Source of the DNA: Arthrobacter sp. 131MFCol6.1
GTDB lineage: Bacteria; Actinomycetota; Actinomycetes; Actinomycetales; Micrococcaceae
Length of the DNA stretch: 64,000 nt
Reading direction: 5' to 3'
Assembly (NCBI RefSeq): GCF_000374925.1
Contig: NZ_KB895541.1
Coordinates: forward strand, 870,122 to 934,121
Shown here: positions 1 to 8,259 of the stretch, piece by piece
How positions within the stretch are numbered: the first letter of the stretch is position 1
Layout: each line of letters starts with the position of its first letter
Program-made: the position numbers and the translations under genes
The notes under the pieces: generated by a model
The model's database searches: none
Seen by the model: only the letters and a program-made list of their open reading frames with translations
Told to the model about the DNA's origin: nothing

Positions 1-319
1 CCATGCCGCGGCGCTGCATCTCTTCGCTGTAGGAGGTCAGCTTCACCTGGAGATCCAGCTTGGGTTTGCGCACAAACGTGCCCAGGCCCACGACGCGCTC
101 AATCACTTCCTCGCCCACAAGGGCGTCGATGGCCTGGCGCACGGTCATCCGGGCCAGACCGAAGCGCTGGGCAAGGTCCCGTTCGGAGGGCAGGGCGGAT
201 CCGGGCGGGCAGGCGGCGGCGATGTGCGCCCGCAGGATTTCCCGCAACTGCACGTAGATCGGCACCCCGCTCTCACGGTCGATCTCGCCGATCATTTTGG
301 CCGCGTTAGTGGACGCCAT
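1..319 (-). CDS. GntR-family regulator, HutC/DasR-like (3' part outside window)
   Basis: The first 106 codons of a transcription factor that continues beyond base 1. Residues 18-80 form a GntR winged helix-turn-helix: a 'VPIYVQLREILRAHI' helix, then 'LPSERDLAQRFGLARMTVRQ', then a 'GLGTFV' wing. The following 'LTSYSEEMQRRGM' is how the UTRA effector domain of the HutC subfamily begins. The ATG is preceded by GGAGG about 7 nt upstream. It is divergent from ptsH, with a GGTCTAGACC palindrome between them that matches the DasR (dre) operator core. DasR senses phosphorylated aminosugars and controls PTS and GlcNAc genes in Streptomyces. A DasR/NagR role is therefore inferred, and the effector domain cannot be seen. 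Confidence 0.88.
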   Translation of the reverse strand, partial: MASTNAAKMIGEIDRESGVPIYVQLREILRAHIAAACPPGSALPSERDLAQRFGLARMTVRQAIDALVGEEVIERVVGLGTFVRKPKLDLQVKLTSYSEEMQRRGM

Positions 320-390
320 GCTTCAGCCTCCGGTCGCGGCCCGGCGCGGGAAAAACACTCATATCTCAAGGGTAAGCCCGTGGCCCGGCA

Positions 391-400
391 GGTCTAGACC
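391..400. promoter_or_regulatory. dre-like (DasR-type) operator
   Basis: The perfect 10-bp palindrome GGTCTAGACC lies between the divergent GntR gene and ptsH. With its flanks it reads CAGGTCTAGACCAC, one base off the inner TGGTCTAGACCA of the known DasR-responsive element. Its position fits control of both the regulator and HPr. Confidence 0.75.
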
Positions 401-590
401 ACGCCGCCGACTCAAGTCGTGCGGCGCACTCCCCCGCGGCTACCCTAGAAGGTAAAGACCGGTGCCGGGGCAAGGGCGCCCGCCCGGTCCGACGGAATGC
501 CTGCCGAACGTCTCCACCTGGATCGCGGTCGGGTGGCCGGCCCGCCCAGTAGCAGCACGTACAGAACAACACCAGCATGAGGGAGTCCCG

Positions 591-884
591 TTGCCAGTTC
601 GCAAGGCAATCGTCATGGCCGCCATCGGCCTCCACGCCCGGCCGGCGGCAGTATTTGTCCGGGCGGTCACGGCGACCGGCCTCCCGGTGACCATCAGCAA
701 GGACGGCAGGCCCGGCGTCGACGCCCGTTCGCTGCTGGAGGTCATGACCGAGGACTTCGAGTGCGGCTGTGAGGTGGAGCTGGCCGTCGCTGCGGACGCC
801 CTACCGGCCGCCTGCAGCCCCGCAGAGGCCGAGGGTGCGCTGGAGGAACTCCGGATCCTCTTGGAGTCGGCAGCGGCGTCCTGA
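591..884 (+). CDS. ptsH: HPr phosphocarrier protein of the PTS
   Basis: 97 residues, the usual HPr length. HPr is a cytosolic carrier that accepts phosphate from enzyme I on His and passes it to sugar-specific EIIA domains. The active-site motif 'GLHARPA' sits at residues 13-19, with the phosphorylated His at 15. The region that carries the regulatory Ser in Firmicutes reads 'DARSLLEVM' here. The TTG start at 591 was chosen because GAGGGAG lies 6-10 nt upstream and it puts the His at the canonical position; an in-frame ATG further upstream at 462 would add 43 residues unlike HPr. The dre-like palindrome lies about 190 nt upstream, and a strong hairpin follows the gene. Confidence 0.93.
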   Translation: MPVRKAIVMAAIGLHARPAAVFVRAVTATGLPVTISKDGRPGVDARSLLEVMTEDFECGCEVELAVAADALPAACSPAEAEGALEELRILLESAAAS

Positions 885-969
885 GGGGCGCACGCGGGCC
901 GGACGCGCGAAGGCGCACCACACCCAGCCGGCAGGAACAAGCCCCGGCAGCAACAAAGAAGCAAGGCAC

Positions 970-1012
970 AAACGACGGCGGCCCCCACCATTGGTGGGGG
1001 CCGCCGTCGTTT
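970..1012. terminator. bidirectional terminator between ptsH and ctaF
   Basis: A perfect inverted repeat with 21-nt arms (970-990 and 992-1012) lies between convergent genes. AAA and TTT at the outer ends provide short U tracts in both directions. Confidence 0.85.
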
Positions 1013-1039
1013 GTTCTGAACTTTTAGTCCGGGTGCGCG

Positions 1040-1441
1040 CTAGTGCGCGTGGTCACCACGGCTGTACTCGTAGACCCAGCCGACCAGTGCGACCACTGCC
1101 ATTCCGCCGGCGATGAAGACGATCCACCAGCCCACGGCCAGGCCGAGGAACCCTGCGGCGCAGGACAGGCCCAGCATCAGCGGCCACCAGCTCCAGGGGC
1201 TGAAGTGTCCCTGCTCGCCGGCGCCTTCGTGGATCTCGGCGTCGTTGCGGTCCTCGGGGCGCATGCCCACGCGCCGGCCGGTGAAGCCGAGGTAGGCGCC
1301 GATCATGCCGGCGAGGCCGCCAACCAGCAGGATGGCCAGTGCGCCCACCCATTCGGTCCAGTTGGTCAGGTAACCGTAGATGAATGCCACGGGCACGAAG
1401 AAGAAGACGCCGAAGCCAAAGATCCTTGATTCGATTTTCAC
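1040..1441 (-). CDS. ctaF: cytochrome c oxidase subunit IV, actinobacterial type
   Basis: 133 residues with membrane segments at about 7-27, 31-50, 86-105 and 108-126, the layout of the small CtaF subunit of the actinobacterial aa3 oxidase. CtaF is an accessory subunit of the terminal oxidase in the cytoplasmic membrane. The GTG start overlaps the ctaD stop in a GTGA overlap of 4 nt, so it is translationally coupled. Identity rests on membrane topology and position after ctaD; no catalytic residues are expected in this subunit. Confidence 0.9.
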   Translation of the reverse strand: MKIESRIFGFGVFFFVPVAFIYGYLTNWTEWVGALAILLVGGLAGMIGAYLGFTGRRVGMRPEDRNDAEIHEGAGEQGHFSPWSWWPLMLGLSCAAGFLGLAVGWWIVFIAGGMAVVALVGWVYEYSRGDHAH

Positions 1442-3159
1442 TTGGCGGTGTCCTTCTGGTCGGCGTTACCGAGAGCCGCTGCTGCCGGAGCAGGCGAATC
1501 CACGGTGTAGGACTGGGAAAGCTCCGGGTGGTGCAGGTCCAGGGCAGGACGCTCGGAGCGGATACGGGGCAGGGAGGTGAAGTTGTGACGCGGCGGCGGG
1601 CAGGACGTGGCCCACTCCAGGGAGGCACCAAAGCCCCACGGGTCATCAACTTCCACACGCTCGTTGCTGCGCCAGGTGATGTAGACGTTCCAGAAGAACG
1701 GAATCAGCGACGCGCCGAGGACGAACGAGGCGATGGTGGAGAACTGGTTCATCCACGTGAAGTTGTCCTGCGGCATGTAGTCGGCGTAGCGGCGGGGCAT
1801 GCCCTCGACACCGAGCCAGTGCTGGATCAGGAAGGTGCCGTGGAAGCCAAGGAACAGCATCCAGAAGTGGATCTTGCCGAGACGCTCGTTGAGCATCTTG
1901 CCGGTCCACTTGGGCCACCAGAAGTAGAAGCCGGCGAACATGGCGAACACGACGGTGCCGAAGACCACGTAGTGGAAGTGCGCCACCACGAAGTAGGAGT
2001 CCGAGACGTGGAAGTCCAGCGGCGGCGAGGCCAGGATGATGCCGGTGAGGCCACCGAAGAGGAACGTCGCCAGGAAGCCGATGCTCCACAGCATGGGGGT
2101 CTCAAACGTGATGGAACCGCGCCACATGGTGCCGATCCAGTTGAAGAACTTCACGCCGGTCGGAACGGCGATGAGCATCGTCATGAAGGAGAAGAACGGC
2201 AGCAGTACCGAGCCGGTGACGTACATGTGGTGGGCCCACACGGTCACGGACAGGGCGGCGATGGAGATGGTCGCGTAGACCAGGCCCTTGTAGCCGAAGA
2301 TCGGCTTGCGGCTGAAGACCGGGAAGATCTCGGAGACGATGCCGAAGAACGGCAGCGCAATGATGTACACCTCAGGGTGGCCGAAGAACCAGAACAGGTG
2401 CTGCCAGAGGACGGCACCGCCGTTCTCGGGGTCGAAGATGTGCGCACCGAAGCGCCGGTCCGCGCCGAGGGCAAACAGCGCGGCGGCCAGCGGCGGGAAG
2501 GCCATCAGGACCAGGATGGAGGTTACGAGGGCGTTCCAGGTGAAGATCGGCATCCGCCACATGGTCATGCCCGGGGCGCGCATGCAGATGATGGTGGTGA
2601 TGAAGTTGACCGCGCCAAGGATGGTGCCGAAGCCGGAGAGCGCCAGGCCGAAGACCCAGAGGTCACCGCCCACGCCGGGGCTGAACGTGGTGTTGGACAG
2701 CGGCGCGTACGCGAACCAGCCGAACGACGCGGCACCCTGCGGGGTGATGAAGCCGGAGACGGCGATCGTGGAGCCGAAGAGGAAGAACCAGAAGGCCAGT
2801 GCGTTCAGTCGCGGGAAGGCGACGTCGGGGGCACCGATCTGCAGCGGCATGATGACGTTGGTGAAGCCGGCGAACAGCGGCGTCGCGAACATCAGCAGCA
2901 TGACGGTGCCGTGCATGGTGAAGAGCTGGTTGTACTGCTCTTTGGTCTGCAGGATCTGCATGCCGGGCTCGAAGAGCTCGGCACGGATCAGCAGCGCCAT
3001 GATGCCGCCGAAGCAGAAGAAGATGAACGACGCGATCAGGTACATGTACCCGATCGTTTTGTGGTCGGTCGAGGTGATCCAGTTGACGACGATGCGTCCC
3101 TTGGACTTCGGTACTACGGGAGCCTCGAGGATCCCGGCGGATTGAGTGTAAGTTGCCAC
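1438..3159 (-). CDS. ctaD: cytochrome c oxidase subunit I
   Basis: 573 residues of a 12-helix heme-copper oxidase subunit I. It carries heme a, heme a3 and CuB and reduces oxygen to water while pumping protons. The CuB/active-site helix '[11 protein letters not shown]', the 'HHMYVTG' CuB His pair and the 'HFHYVVFG' heme ligand region are all present. The GTG at 3159 was chosen because AGGGGAG lies just upstream and it sits 10 nt after ctaC; an in-frame ATG upstream at 3282 would extend into ctaC. It is the second gene of ctaC-ctaD-ctaF and overlaps ctaF by 4 nt. Confidence 0.97.
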   Translation of the reverse strand: MATYTQSAGILEAPVVPKSKGRIVVNWITSTDHKTIGYMYLIASFIFFCFGGIMALLIRAELFEPGMQILQTKEQYNQLFTMHGTVMLLMFATPLFAGFTNVIMPLQIGAPDVAFPRLNALAFWFFLFGSTIAVSGFITPQGAASFGWFAYAPLSNTTFSPGVGGDLWVFGLALSGFGTILGAVNFITTIICMRAPGMTMWRMPIFTWNALVTSILVLMAFPPLAAALFALGADRRFGAHIFDPENGGAVLWQHLFWFFGHPEVYIIALPFFGIVSEIFPVFSRKPIFGYKGLVYATISIAALSVTVWAHHMYVTGSVLLPFFSFMTMLIAVPTGVKFFNWIGTMWRGSITFETPMLWSIGFLATFLFGGLTGIILASPPLDFHVSDSYFVVAHFHYVVFGTVVFAMFAGFYFWWPKWTGKMLNERLGKIHFWMLFLGFHGTFLIQHWLGVEGMPRRYADYMPQDNFTWMNQFSTIASFVLGASLIPFFWNVYITWRSNERVEVDDPWGFGASLEWATSCPPPRHNFTSLPRIRSERPALDLHHPELSQSYTVDSPAPAAAALGNADQKDTAK

Positions 3160-3169
3160 GTCGCTCCCC

Positions 3170-4042
3170 TTACTTGGTTTCGGCCGGGGCCGGGTTGCGG
3201 TCGTACTCTTCACCGAGCAGGCCGGTGTTCCCGTCCTGGCGCAGCTTGTCCATGTGCGCCTGGAACTCCGACTCGGAGACAACCTTCACGCGGAACAGCA
3301 TTTCGGAGTGGTACTCGCCACAGAGTTCGGCGCACTTACCGTCGTAGGTGCCCTCCCTGGTGGGCGTCAACCGGATGTAGTTGGTCTTGCCGGGAATCAT
3401 GTCCCGCTTCTGCAGGAAGGCAGGGACCCAGAAAGAGTGGATGACGTCGCGCGCGTTGAGCTCGAGGTCAACAGACTTGTTGACCGGCAGGTACAGGGTG
3501 GGCAGCTTTTCCTTGTCCACGTCGTTGCCGGTCAGGTGCGCCTGGACGCCCGCTTCGTGCACGTCCTCGGTGACGACGTTGCCCTTCAAGTAGTTGAAGT
3601 CCCAAGCCCACTGCTTGCCGCGGACGTCGACGACGACGTCGGCCGGCGTTGAGCGGTCATCGATCGACTGCTGATCGCGGTCGGTGAAGTAGAAGAACAC
3701 CAGGACCATGAACAGCGGGATCGTCAGGTAGAACACTTCAAGCGGAAGGTTGAAGCTGCTCTGGCGCGGGAAACCCACGGTGCCCTTGCGGCGCCGGTAA
3801 GCGACGATGCACCAGATCATCAGGCCCCAGGTGATGATGCCGACGACCAGCGCGGCAATCCATGAGTTGACCCAGAGGTCCATGATGAGGTCAGTGTGAT
3901 TGGTGGTGCCACGCTCGGTGGGCAACCAGCCCTTCTGTACCTCTGGTGAACATCCAGTCAAAGCCAACGCGCCGGCTAGTGCCAAGCCAGTGATCGTAGT
4001 GATCTGTTTGCGTCGGCTGCCGGTTCGGTTCTGCGAACTCAC
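3170..4042 (-). CDS. ctaC: cytochrome c oxidase subunit II, lipoprotein
   Basis: 290 residues. The N-terminus is a lipoprotein signal with lipobox 'LTGC' near residue 31. Two membrane helices follow (about 50-75 and 95-118), then an exposed cupredoxin domain. The CuA site is seen as '[12 protein letters not shown]' near residues 240-251, so it accepts electrons from cytochrome c. The GTG start is preceded by AGGAAGGG. It is first in the ctaC-ctaD-ctaF operon; the roughly 200-nt upstream region holds its promoter and the erpA 3' hairpin. Confidence 0.96.
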   Translation of the reverse strand: MSSQNRTGSRRKQITTITGLALAGALALTGCSPEVQKGWLPTERGTTNHTDLIMDLWVNSWIAALVVGIITWGLMIWCIVAYRRRKGTVGFPRQSSFNLPLEVFYLTIPLFMVLVFFYFTDRDQQSIDDRSTPADVVVDVRGKQWAWDFNYLKGNVVTEDVHEAGVQAHLTGNDVDKEKLPTLYLPVNKSVDLELNARDVIHSFWVPAFLQKRDMIPGKTNYIRLTPTREGTYDGKCAELCGEYHSEMLFRVKVVSESEFQAHMDKLRQDGNTGLLGEEYDRNPAPAETK

Positions 4043-4211
4043 AGACGGCCCTTCCTACTTGTTGCTGTTGCCCCGCAAATTACGGGCAGGGCAAACGAAA
4101 AGTTTTACTACTCGGTGTAGAGCTTACCGCTCCCCGGGAGTTTTCGCCCACATGTCCGCACCGTGCGTCGGGAGCTTTTTGTAGGCGCCGCTCGTTGAGG
4201 ATCCTGCGGCA

Positions 4212-4240
4212 CTAAGGCCGGGCAAAATGCCCGGCCTTAG
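4212..4240 (-). terminator. hairpin after erpA
   Basis: An inverted repeat with 13-nt arms (4212-4224 and 4228-4240) and an AAA loop lies 10 nt after the erpA stop. There is no clear U tract on the minus strand, so it may be a 3' stabiliser or a weak terminator. Confidence 0.6.
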
Positions 4241-4249
4241 TGGAAGGAA

Positions 4250-4639
4250 TTAGTGGAAAGAATCTCCGCAGGCGCAGGACCCGCCGGCGTTCGGGTTGTC
4301 GATCGTGAAGCCCTGCTTGGCGATGGTGTCCTCGAAATCGATGCTGGCACCGCTGAGGTAAGGAACACTCATCTTGTCGACGACGACTTCCACGCCGTCG
4401 TAGTCGCGCACAGCGTCCCCGTCGAGCAGCCGCTCGTCGAAGTAGAGCTGGTAAATCAGGCCGGAGCAACCGCCGGGCTGCACGGCAACGCGGAGGCGCA
4501 GGTCGGTGCGGCCTTCCTGCTCCAGCAGGCTGCGGACCTTTCCGGCCGCGACGTCGGTCAGCATGACCTCGTGCGTGGCCAGCTCGCCGGTCTCGGCGGC
4601 AGTGTTGCCGGCGCTGTTTTCATTGGTTGTAGTGCTCAT
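4250..4639 (-). CDS. erpA: A-type iron-sulfur cluster carrier (ErpA/IscA family)
   Basis: 129 residues, the usual length for HesB/IscA/ErpA proteins. These cytosolic carriers hand Fe-S clusters to apo-enzymes. The three ligand cysteines are visible: one in 'GGCSG' (about residue 58) and two in the C-terminal 'SCACGDSF'. The N-terminal 22 residues are a polar extension. AAGGTAGG precedes the ATG. It reads toward the cytochrome oxidase operon but is separated from it by a hairpin and about 200 nt. The ErpA name follows common actinobacterial annotation; IscA-like function cannot be excluded. Confidence 0.9.
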   Translation of the reverse strand: MSTTTNENSAGNTAAETGELATHEVMLTDVAAGKVRSLLEQEGRTDLRLRVAVQPGGCSGLIYQLYFDERLLDGDAVRDYDGVEVVVDKMSVPYLSGASIDFEDTIAKQGFTIDNPNAGGSCACGDSFH

Positions 4640-4808
4640 GGCCTACCTTCTTGCAACGGTGGTGGCGGCCCCGCTCGCACGGTGCCCGCCCCTACTTAAA
4701 CGGTATGGGCTATAGCTACATGCTACTTCGCGCAGCCTTGTAGCTCTAACTCCTGACGTAACTGTGGGAGACGGCTGGATGTTCCCCCGGCCCGCCACTG
4801 CGCGGGGG

Positions 4809-6239
4809 CTAGAGCGCGCCCTCGTCGTTCAGGCGCGCGAGCAGCAGGGCCTCGGCGACGATCGCGTTCCGGAAGTCGCCCAGGTGCAGCGATTCGTTGG
4901 CGCTGTGGGCGCGGGAATCGGGGTCCTCGACGCCGGTGACCAGGATCTGCACGTCCGGGTAGAGGTCCGTCAGGTCCGCGATGAAGGGAATCGATCCGCC
5001 GATCCCCATTTCGACTGCGGGCACGCCCCAGGCCTCGCCGAGGGCCCACATGGCCACGGACGCGGCCTTCGAGCTCGTGTCGGTCAGGAAGGAATTGCCG
5101 CTCTCCCCCGGGGTGAATACGACCTGCGCGCCGAACGGGGCGTGGTCTTCGACGTGCTTGCGGACAGCCTCCATGGCGGCTTCCGGGTCCTGGCCCGGGG
5201 CCAGGCGCAGGCTGAACTTGGCCCGTGCCCGCGGCAGCAGGGTGTTGGAGGCTACGTCCACGGCCGGGGCGTCAAAACCGATGATTGACAGGGCGGGCTT
5301 GGTCCACATGCGTGAGGCAATGCTGCCGGTCCCGGCGAGCTTCACGCCGTCGAGCACGGAGGCGTCAGCGCGGTACTCCTCCTCGGTGAGGTCGACAACG
5401 ACGTCATCGCGGCTCACCAGGCCCTTGATCGCGACGCTGCCCTCGTCGTCGTGGAGTGTCGCGATCAGGCGGGCCAGCAGGGTCGGGGCGTCGAGCACCG
5501 GGCCGCCGAACATGCCCGAATGCACGGCGTGGTCCAGAACCTTGACCTCGATGGTGCCGTCCACCAGGCCGCGCAGGCTGGTGGTGAGGGCCGGAATGCC
5601 GACCTTCCAGTTGCTGGAATCGGCGACGACGATCACGTCCGCGCGGAGCAGCTCGCGGTGGGTTTCCAGGAACTGCCGGAACGTTGGCGAGCCGGCCTCC
5701 TCTTCGCCCTCGAAGAAGAACGTCACGCCCAGGCCCAGTTCGTCCCCGAGTACGCGCGTCACTGCCGAGTAGGCGGCGACGTGGGCGAGGATGCCGGCCT
5801 TGTCATCGGCGGCGCCGCGGCCGAAGAGCCTGCCGTCGCGCTCGACGGCGGTGAAGGGGTCGGTTTCCCACAGTGCCAGGTCGCCGGTGGGCTGGACGTC
5901 GTGGTGGGCGTACAGCAGGACTGTCGGCTTGCCCTCCGCGGCCGGGCGGCGGGCGACGACGGCGGGCCCGCCGGGCGTCCCGTCTTCCTTGTCGCAGCGG
6001 AGGATCCGGACGTCGTCGAAGCCGCTGGCCCGAACGAGGCTGGCGACGGCGTCGGCGCTGCGGTTCAACGGAGCAGGATCAAAGCTGGGCCAGGCGATGC
6101 CCGGAATGGCGACAAGGTCCGTCAGCTGGCCGATCGTCTCGTCGAACGATTCGGCAACGGCCTGGCGGAGGGCCTCGGCATCGATGGTGCCGTCGTGGTC
6201 CATGGTGGTCTGCGGGTTCCCCGCGGTAGATGAAGTCAT
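4809..6239 (-). CDS. M20-family dipeptidase
   Basis: 476 residues of a two-zinc M20 metallopeptidase (PepV/carnosinase-like). Zinc and catalytic residues are seen in 'YAHHDVQP', 'GRGAADDKAG' (bridging Asp), 'FEGEEEAGS' (general-base Glu plus ligand) and 'VADSSNW'. A lid/dimerisation domain with 'DHAVHSGMFGG' lies in the middle. It likely cleaves dipeptides in the cytosol. The start at 6239 is the first plausible ATG; an internal ATG at about 6203 is an alternative because the Shine-Dalgarno match before 6239 is weak. It is transcribed toward erpA with a 169-nt gap. Confidence 0.9.
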   Translation of the reverse strand: MTSSTAGNPQTTMDHDGTIDAEALRQAVAESFDETIGQLTDLVAIPGIAWPSFDPAPLNRSADAVASLVRASGFDDVRILRCDKEDGTPGGPAVVARRPAAEGKPTVLLYAHHDVQPTGDLALWETDPFTAVERDGRLFGRGAADDKAGILAHVAAYSAVTRVLGDELGLGVTFFFEGEEEAGSPTFRQFLETHRELLRADVIVVADSSNWKVGIPALTTSLRGLVDGTIEVKVLDHAVHSGMFGGPVLDAPTLLARLIATLHDDEGSVAIKGLVSRDDVVVDLTEEEYRADASVLDGVKLAGTGSIASRMWTKPALSIIGFDAPAVDVASNTLLPRARAKFSLRLAPGQDPEAAMEAVRKHVEDHAPFGAQVVFTPGESGNSFLTDTSSKAASVAMWALGEAWGVPAVEMGIGGSIPFIADLTDLYPDVQILVTGVEDPDSRAHSANESLHLGDFRNAIVAEALLLARLNDEGAL

Positions 6240-6333
6240 GGCCAAAACACTACCCGTGCTCTGAATCACTACAAACAGCGTCACGGCCGGGCCTGCACCG
6301 TGTGGGCTGGGTCTCGGGCCTGTGTCTGCGGGG

Positions 6334-6339
6334 TATTCT
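6334..6339 (+). promoter_or_regulatory. -10 box for a leaderless DUF3043 transcript
   Basis: TATTCT sits 6 nt before the GTG at 6346, so transcription would begin at about the start codon. There is no usable Shine-Dalgarno. Confidence 0.65.
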
Positions 6340-6345
6340 TTAGGG

Positions 6346-6945
6346 GTGTTTGGACGTAAAAAGGAAGCGCCATCGGCGCAGGACGTAGTTGACCAGCAGG
6401 CATCCGAGGCAGCAGCCCGTAGCGCCGTGACCGGCAAGGGCGCACCCACGCCCAAGCGCAGCGCCCAGGAGGCGGCCCGCAAGCGGCCCCTCGTGCCGGA
6501 GGACCGCAAGGCTTCCAAGGCTGCCGAGCGCGCCGCCGTCACGGAGCAGCGGCTCAAGATGCGGCAGGCCATGGACACCGGTGATGAGAAGTTCCTGCCG
6601 CTGCGGGACAAGGGTCCGCAGAAGCGGTTCGCCCGTGACTTCGTCGATGCCCGCTTCAGCCTTGGCGAGTTCCTCATGTTCGGGGCCCTGCTGTTTGTCA
6701 TCATCTCCTTGCTCGTGCCGGCCTCCAGTGCACAGATGGTCTACGTCCTGGGCGCCTTCTGGGTCATGTTCCTCGCGGTCTTCGTGGACGTCTTCATCCT
6801 CTCCCGCAAGCTCAAGAAGCGTCTCGGCGAAAAGTTCGGCGACGTCGAGCGCGGCACCGTCTGGTACGGCTCCATGCGCTCCCTCCAGTTCCGCCGCCTG
6901 CGCCTGCCCAAGCCCCAGGTCCGGCGCGGCGAGTACCCCGCTTAA
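6346..6945 (+). CDS. DUF3043 membrane protein
   Basis: 199 residues, typical of the actinobacterial DUF3043 family, whose function is unknown. Residues 1-100 are hydrophilic and rich in Lys, Arg, Ala and Glu ('FGRKKEAPSAQDVV', 'FARDFVDARFSLGEF'). Two membrane helices follow at about 106-127 and 131-152, then a basic tail. GTG 6346 is preferred over upstream in-frame codons because of the TATTCT box 6 nt before it and the conserved start with V/M-F-G-R-K. It is convergent with pyrD across a strong hairpin. Confidence 0.85.
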   Translation: MFGRKKEAPSAQDVVDQQASEAAARSAVTGKGAPTPKRSAQEAARKRPLVPEDRKASKAAERAAVTEQRLKMRQAMDTGDEKFLPLRDKGPQKRFARDFVDARFSLGEFLMFGALLFVIISLLVPASSAQMVYVLGAFWVMFLAVFVDVFILSRKLKKRLGEKFGDVERGTVWYGSMRSLQFRRLRLPKPQVRRGEYPA

Positions 6946-6968
6946 CATTCCCTTCCACTATTTTTCAA

Positions 6969-7008
6969 CCAAGAAGCCCCCGGCAGTCACCTGCCGGGGG
7001 CTTCTTGG
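6969..7008. terminator. bidirectional terminator between DUF3043 and pyrD
   Basis: An inverted repeat with 18-nt arms (6969-6986 and 6991-7008) and a 4-nt loop lies between convergent genes. Confidence 0.8.
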
Positions 7009-7046
7009 TTGCAGCGAATGGTCCGGGCCCGAGTACCCCGGGAGCT

Positions 7047-8120
7047 TTAGCGCCGGCTCGGGTGGGTGGCCAGCAGCCGGTTGATGCGGGCGGCCCAGAA
7101 GGGGCCCTCATAAAGGAACGCCGTGTAGCCCTGGACGAGGGTGGCACCGGCGTCCAGCCGTGCCTGCACATCCTGCGCCGTTTCGACGCCGCCCACCGAG
7201 ACCAGGGTCAGTGCTCCGCCGGTGACGGACTTGAGCCGGGCCAGGACCTCCAGGGACCGCTTCTTCAGGGGTGCCCCGGAAAGACCCCCTGCCCCGCACG
7301 CCTCGACCTTGTCGGGGCCGGAGGCGAGCCCGGTGCGGGCGATCGTGGTGTTGGTGGCGATGATGCCGTCCAGTTTCAGGTCGAGCGCCAGTCGCGCGAC
7401 GTCGTCGATGTCCTCATCGCTGAGGTCGGGCGCGATCTTGACCAGGAGGGGAACGTGGCGGCCAGCGGCCTTGTCCGCCTCCTCCCCCACTGCGCTCAGC
7501 AGCGGGCGCAGGGTCTCCACGTCCTGCAGCAACCGAAGCCCGGGGGTGTTGGGCGAGCTGACGTTCACCACGAGATAATCCGCTGCGGGGGCAAGGCTGC
7601 GCGCGCTGATCAGGTAATCGGACACCGCGTCCTCGAGCCCAACCACCTTGCTCTTGCCGATGTTCACCCCGATCACGGGCCGGACGCCGGGGTGCTGGCG
7701 CTGCAGGGCGGCGCGGGCGGACTTGAGCCGCGGGGCCACCGCCGCGGCGCCGTCGTTGTTGAACCCCATGCGGTTGATGACGGCTTTGTCCTCTACGAGG
7801 CGGAAAAGCCGCGGCGCCGGGTTCCCGGGCTGGGCCTGGCCGGTGATGGTGCCGACCTCAACATGGCCGAAGCCGAGCTCGGCCAGCGCCTCGATGCCGA
7901 GGCCTTCCTTGTCGAAACCGGCCGCCAGGCCGAACGGCGACGGGAAGGTCAGGCCGAACGCCTGGGTCTGCAGCGACGCCGCCGGGGCGGTGAACTTCTG
8001 CAGCAACCGCCCGGCACCGCAGCTGTGGGCGAGGCGGATGGCCTTGAACCCGATCTTGTGGGCGCGTTCGGCGTCCATCCATGAGAAGGCCAGCCGGAAG
8101 AATGTGGGATATACGCGCAT
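7047..8120 (-). CDS. pyrD: dihydroorotate dehydrogenase (quinone), class 2
   Basis: 357 residues. This membrane-associated FMN enzyme oxidises dihydroorotate to orotate in pyrimidine synthesis and passes electrons to quinone. The N-terminal helical extension of class 2 enzymes is present ('[18 protein letters not shown]'). FMN and substrate motifs include '[10 protein letters not shown]', '[12 protein letters not shown]' (with the class 2 catalytic Ser) and '[13 protein letters not shown]'. The ATG at 8120 follows TAGAGG and gives the normal length. Confidence 0.96.
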   Translation of the reverse strand: MRVYPTFFRLAFSWMDAERAHKIGFKAIRLAHSCGAGRLLQKFTAPAASLQTQAFGLTFPSPFGLAAGFDKEGLGIEALAELGFGHVEVGTITGQAQPGNPAPRLFRLVEDKAVINRMGFNNDGAAAVAPRLKSARAALQRQHPGVRPVIGVNIGKSKVVGLEDAVSDYLISARSLAPAADYLVVNVSSPNTPGLRLLQDVETLRPLLSAVGEEADKAAGRHVPLLVKIAPDLSDEDIDDVARLALDLKLDGIIATNTTIARTGLASGPDKVEACGAGGLSGAPLKKRSLEVLARLKSVTGGALTLVSVGGVETAQDVQARLDAGATLVQGYTAFLYEGPFWAARINRLLATHPSRR

Positions 8121-8247
8121 GCCTCTAGTTTTCCGGTTCGGGCCGCGCAGACCAAACCAGTGTGCCGGTGCCAGCCGGTTGTGACTGCCGTTGTGACTGC
8201 AACGCCGCACGCCCCTGCCCCGGCGGCCGAAGGGCACCGGGGCGAGT

Positions 8248-8253
8248 TAGCAT
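8248..8253 (+). promoter_or_regulatory. -10 box for a leaderless FAD dehydrogenase transcript
   Basis: TAGCAT ends 6 nt before the ATG at 8260. No Shine-Dalgarno is seen. Confidence 0.55.
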
Positions 8254-8259
8254 GAAGCC

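Noticed and set aside
1384..3444. 686-codon plus-strand frame opposite ctaD/ctaC
   Set aside because: It is rich in His, Glu, Asp and Gln with no domain. It is the antisense shadow of GC-rich membrane-protein genes that are certain.
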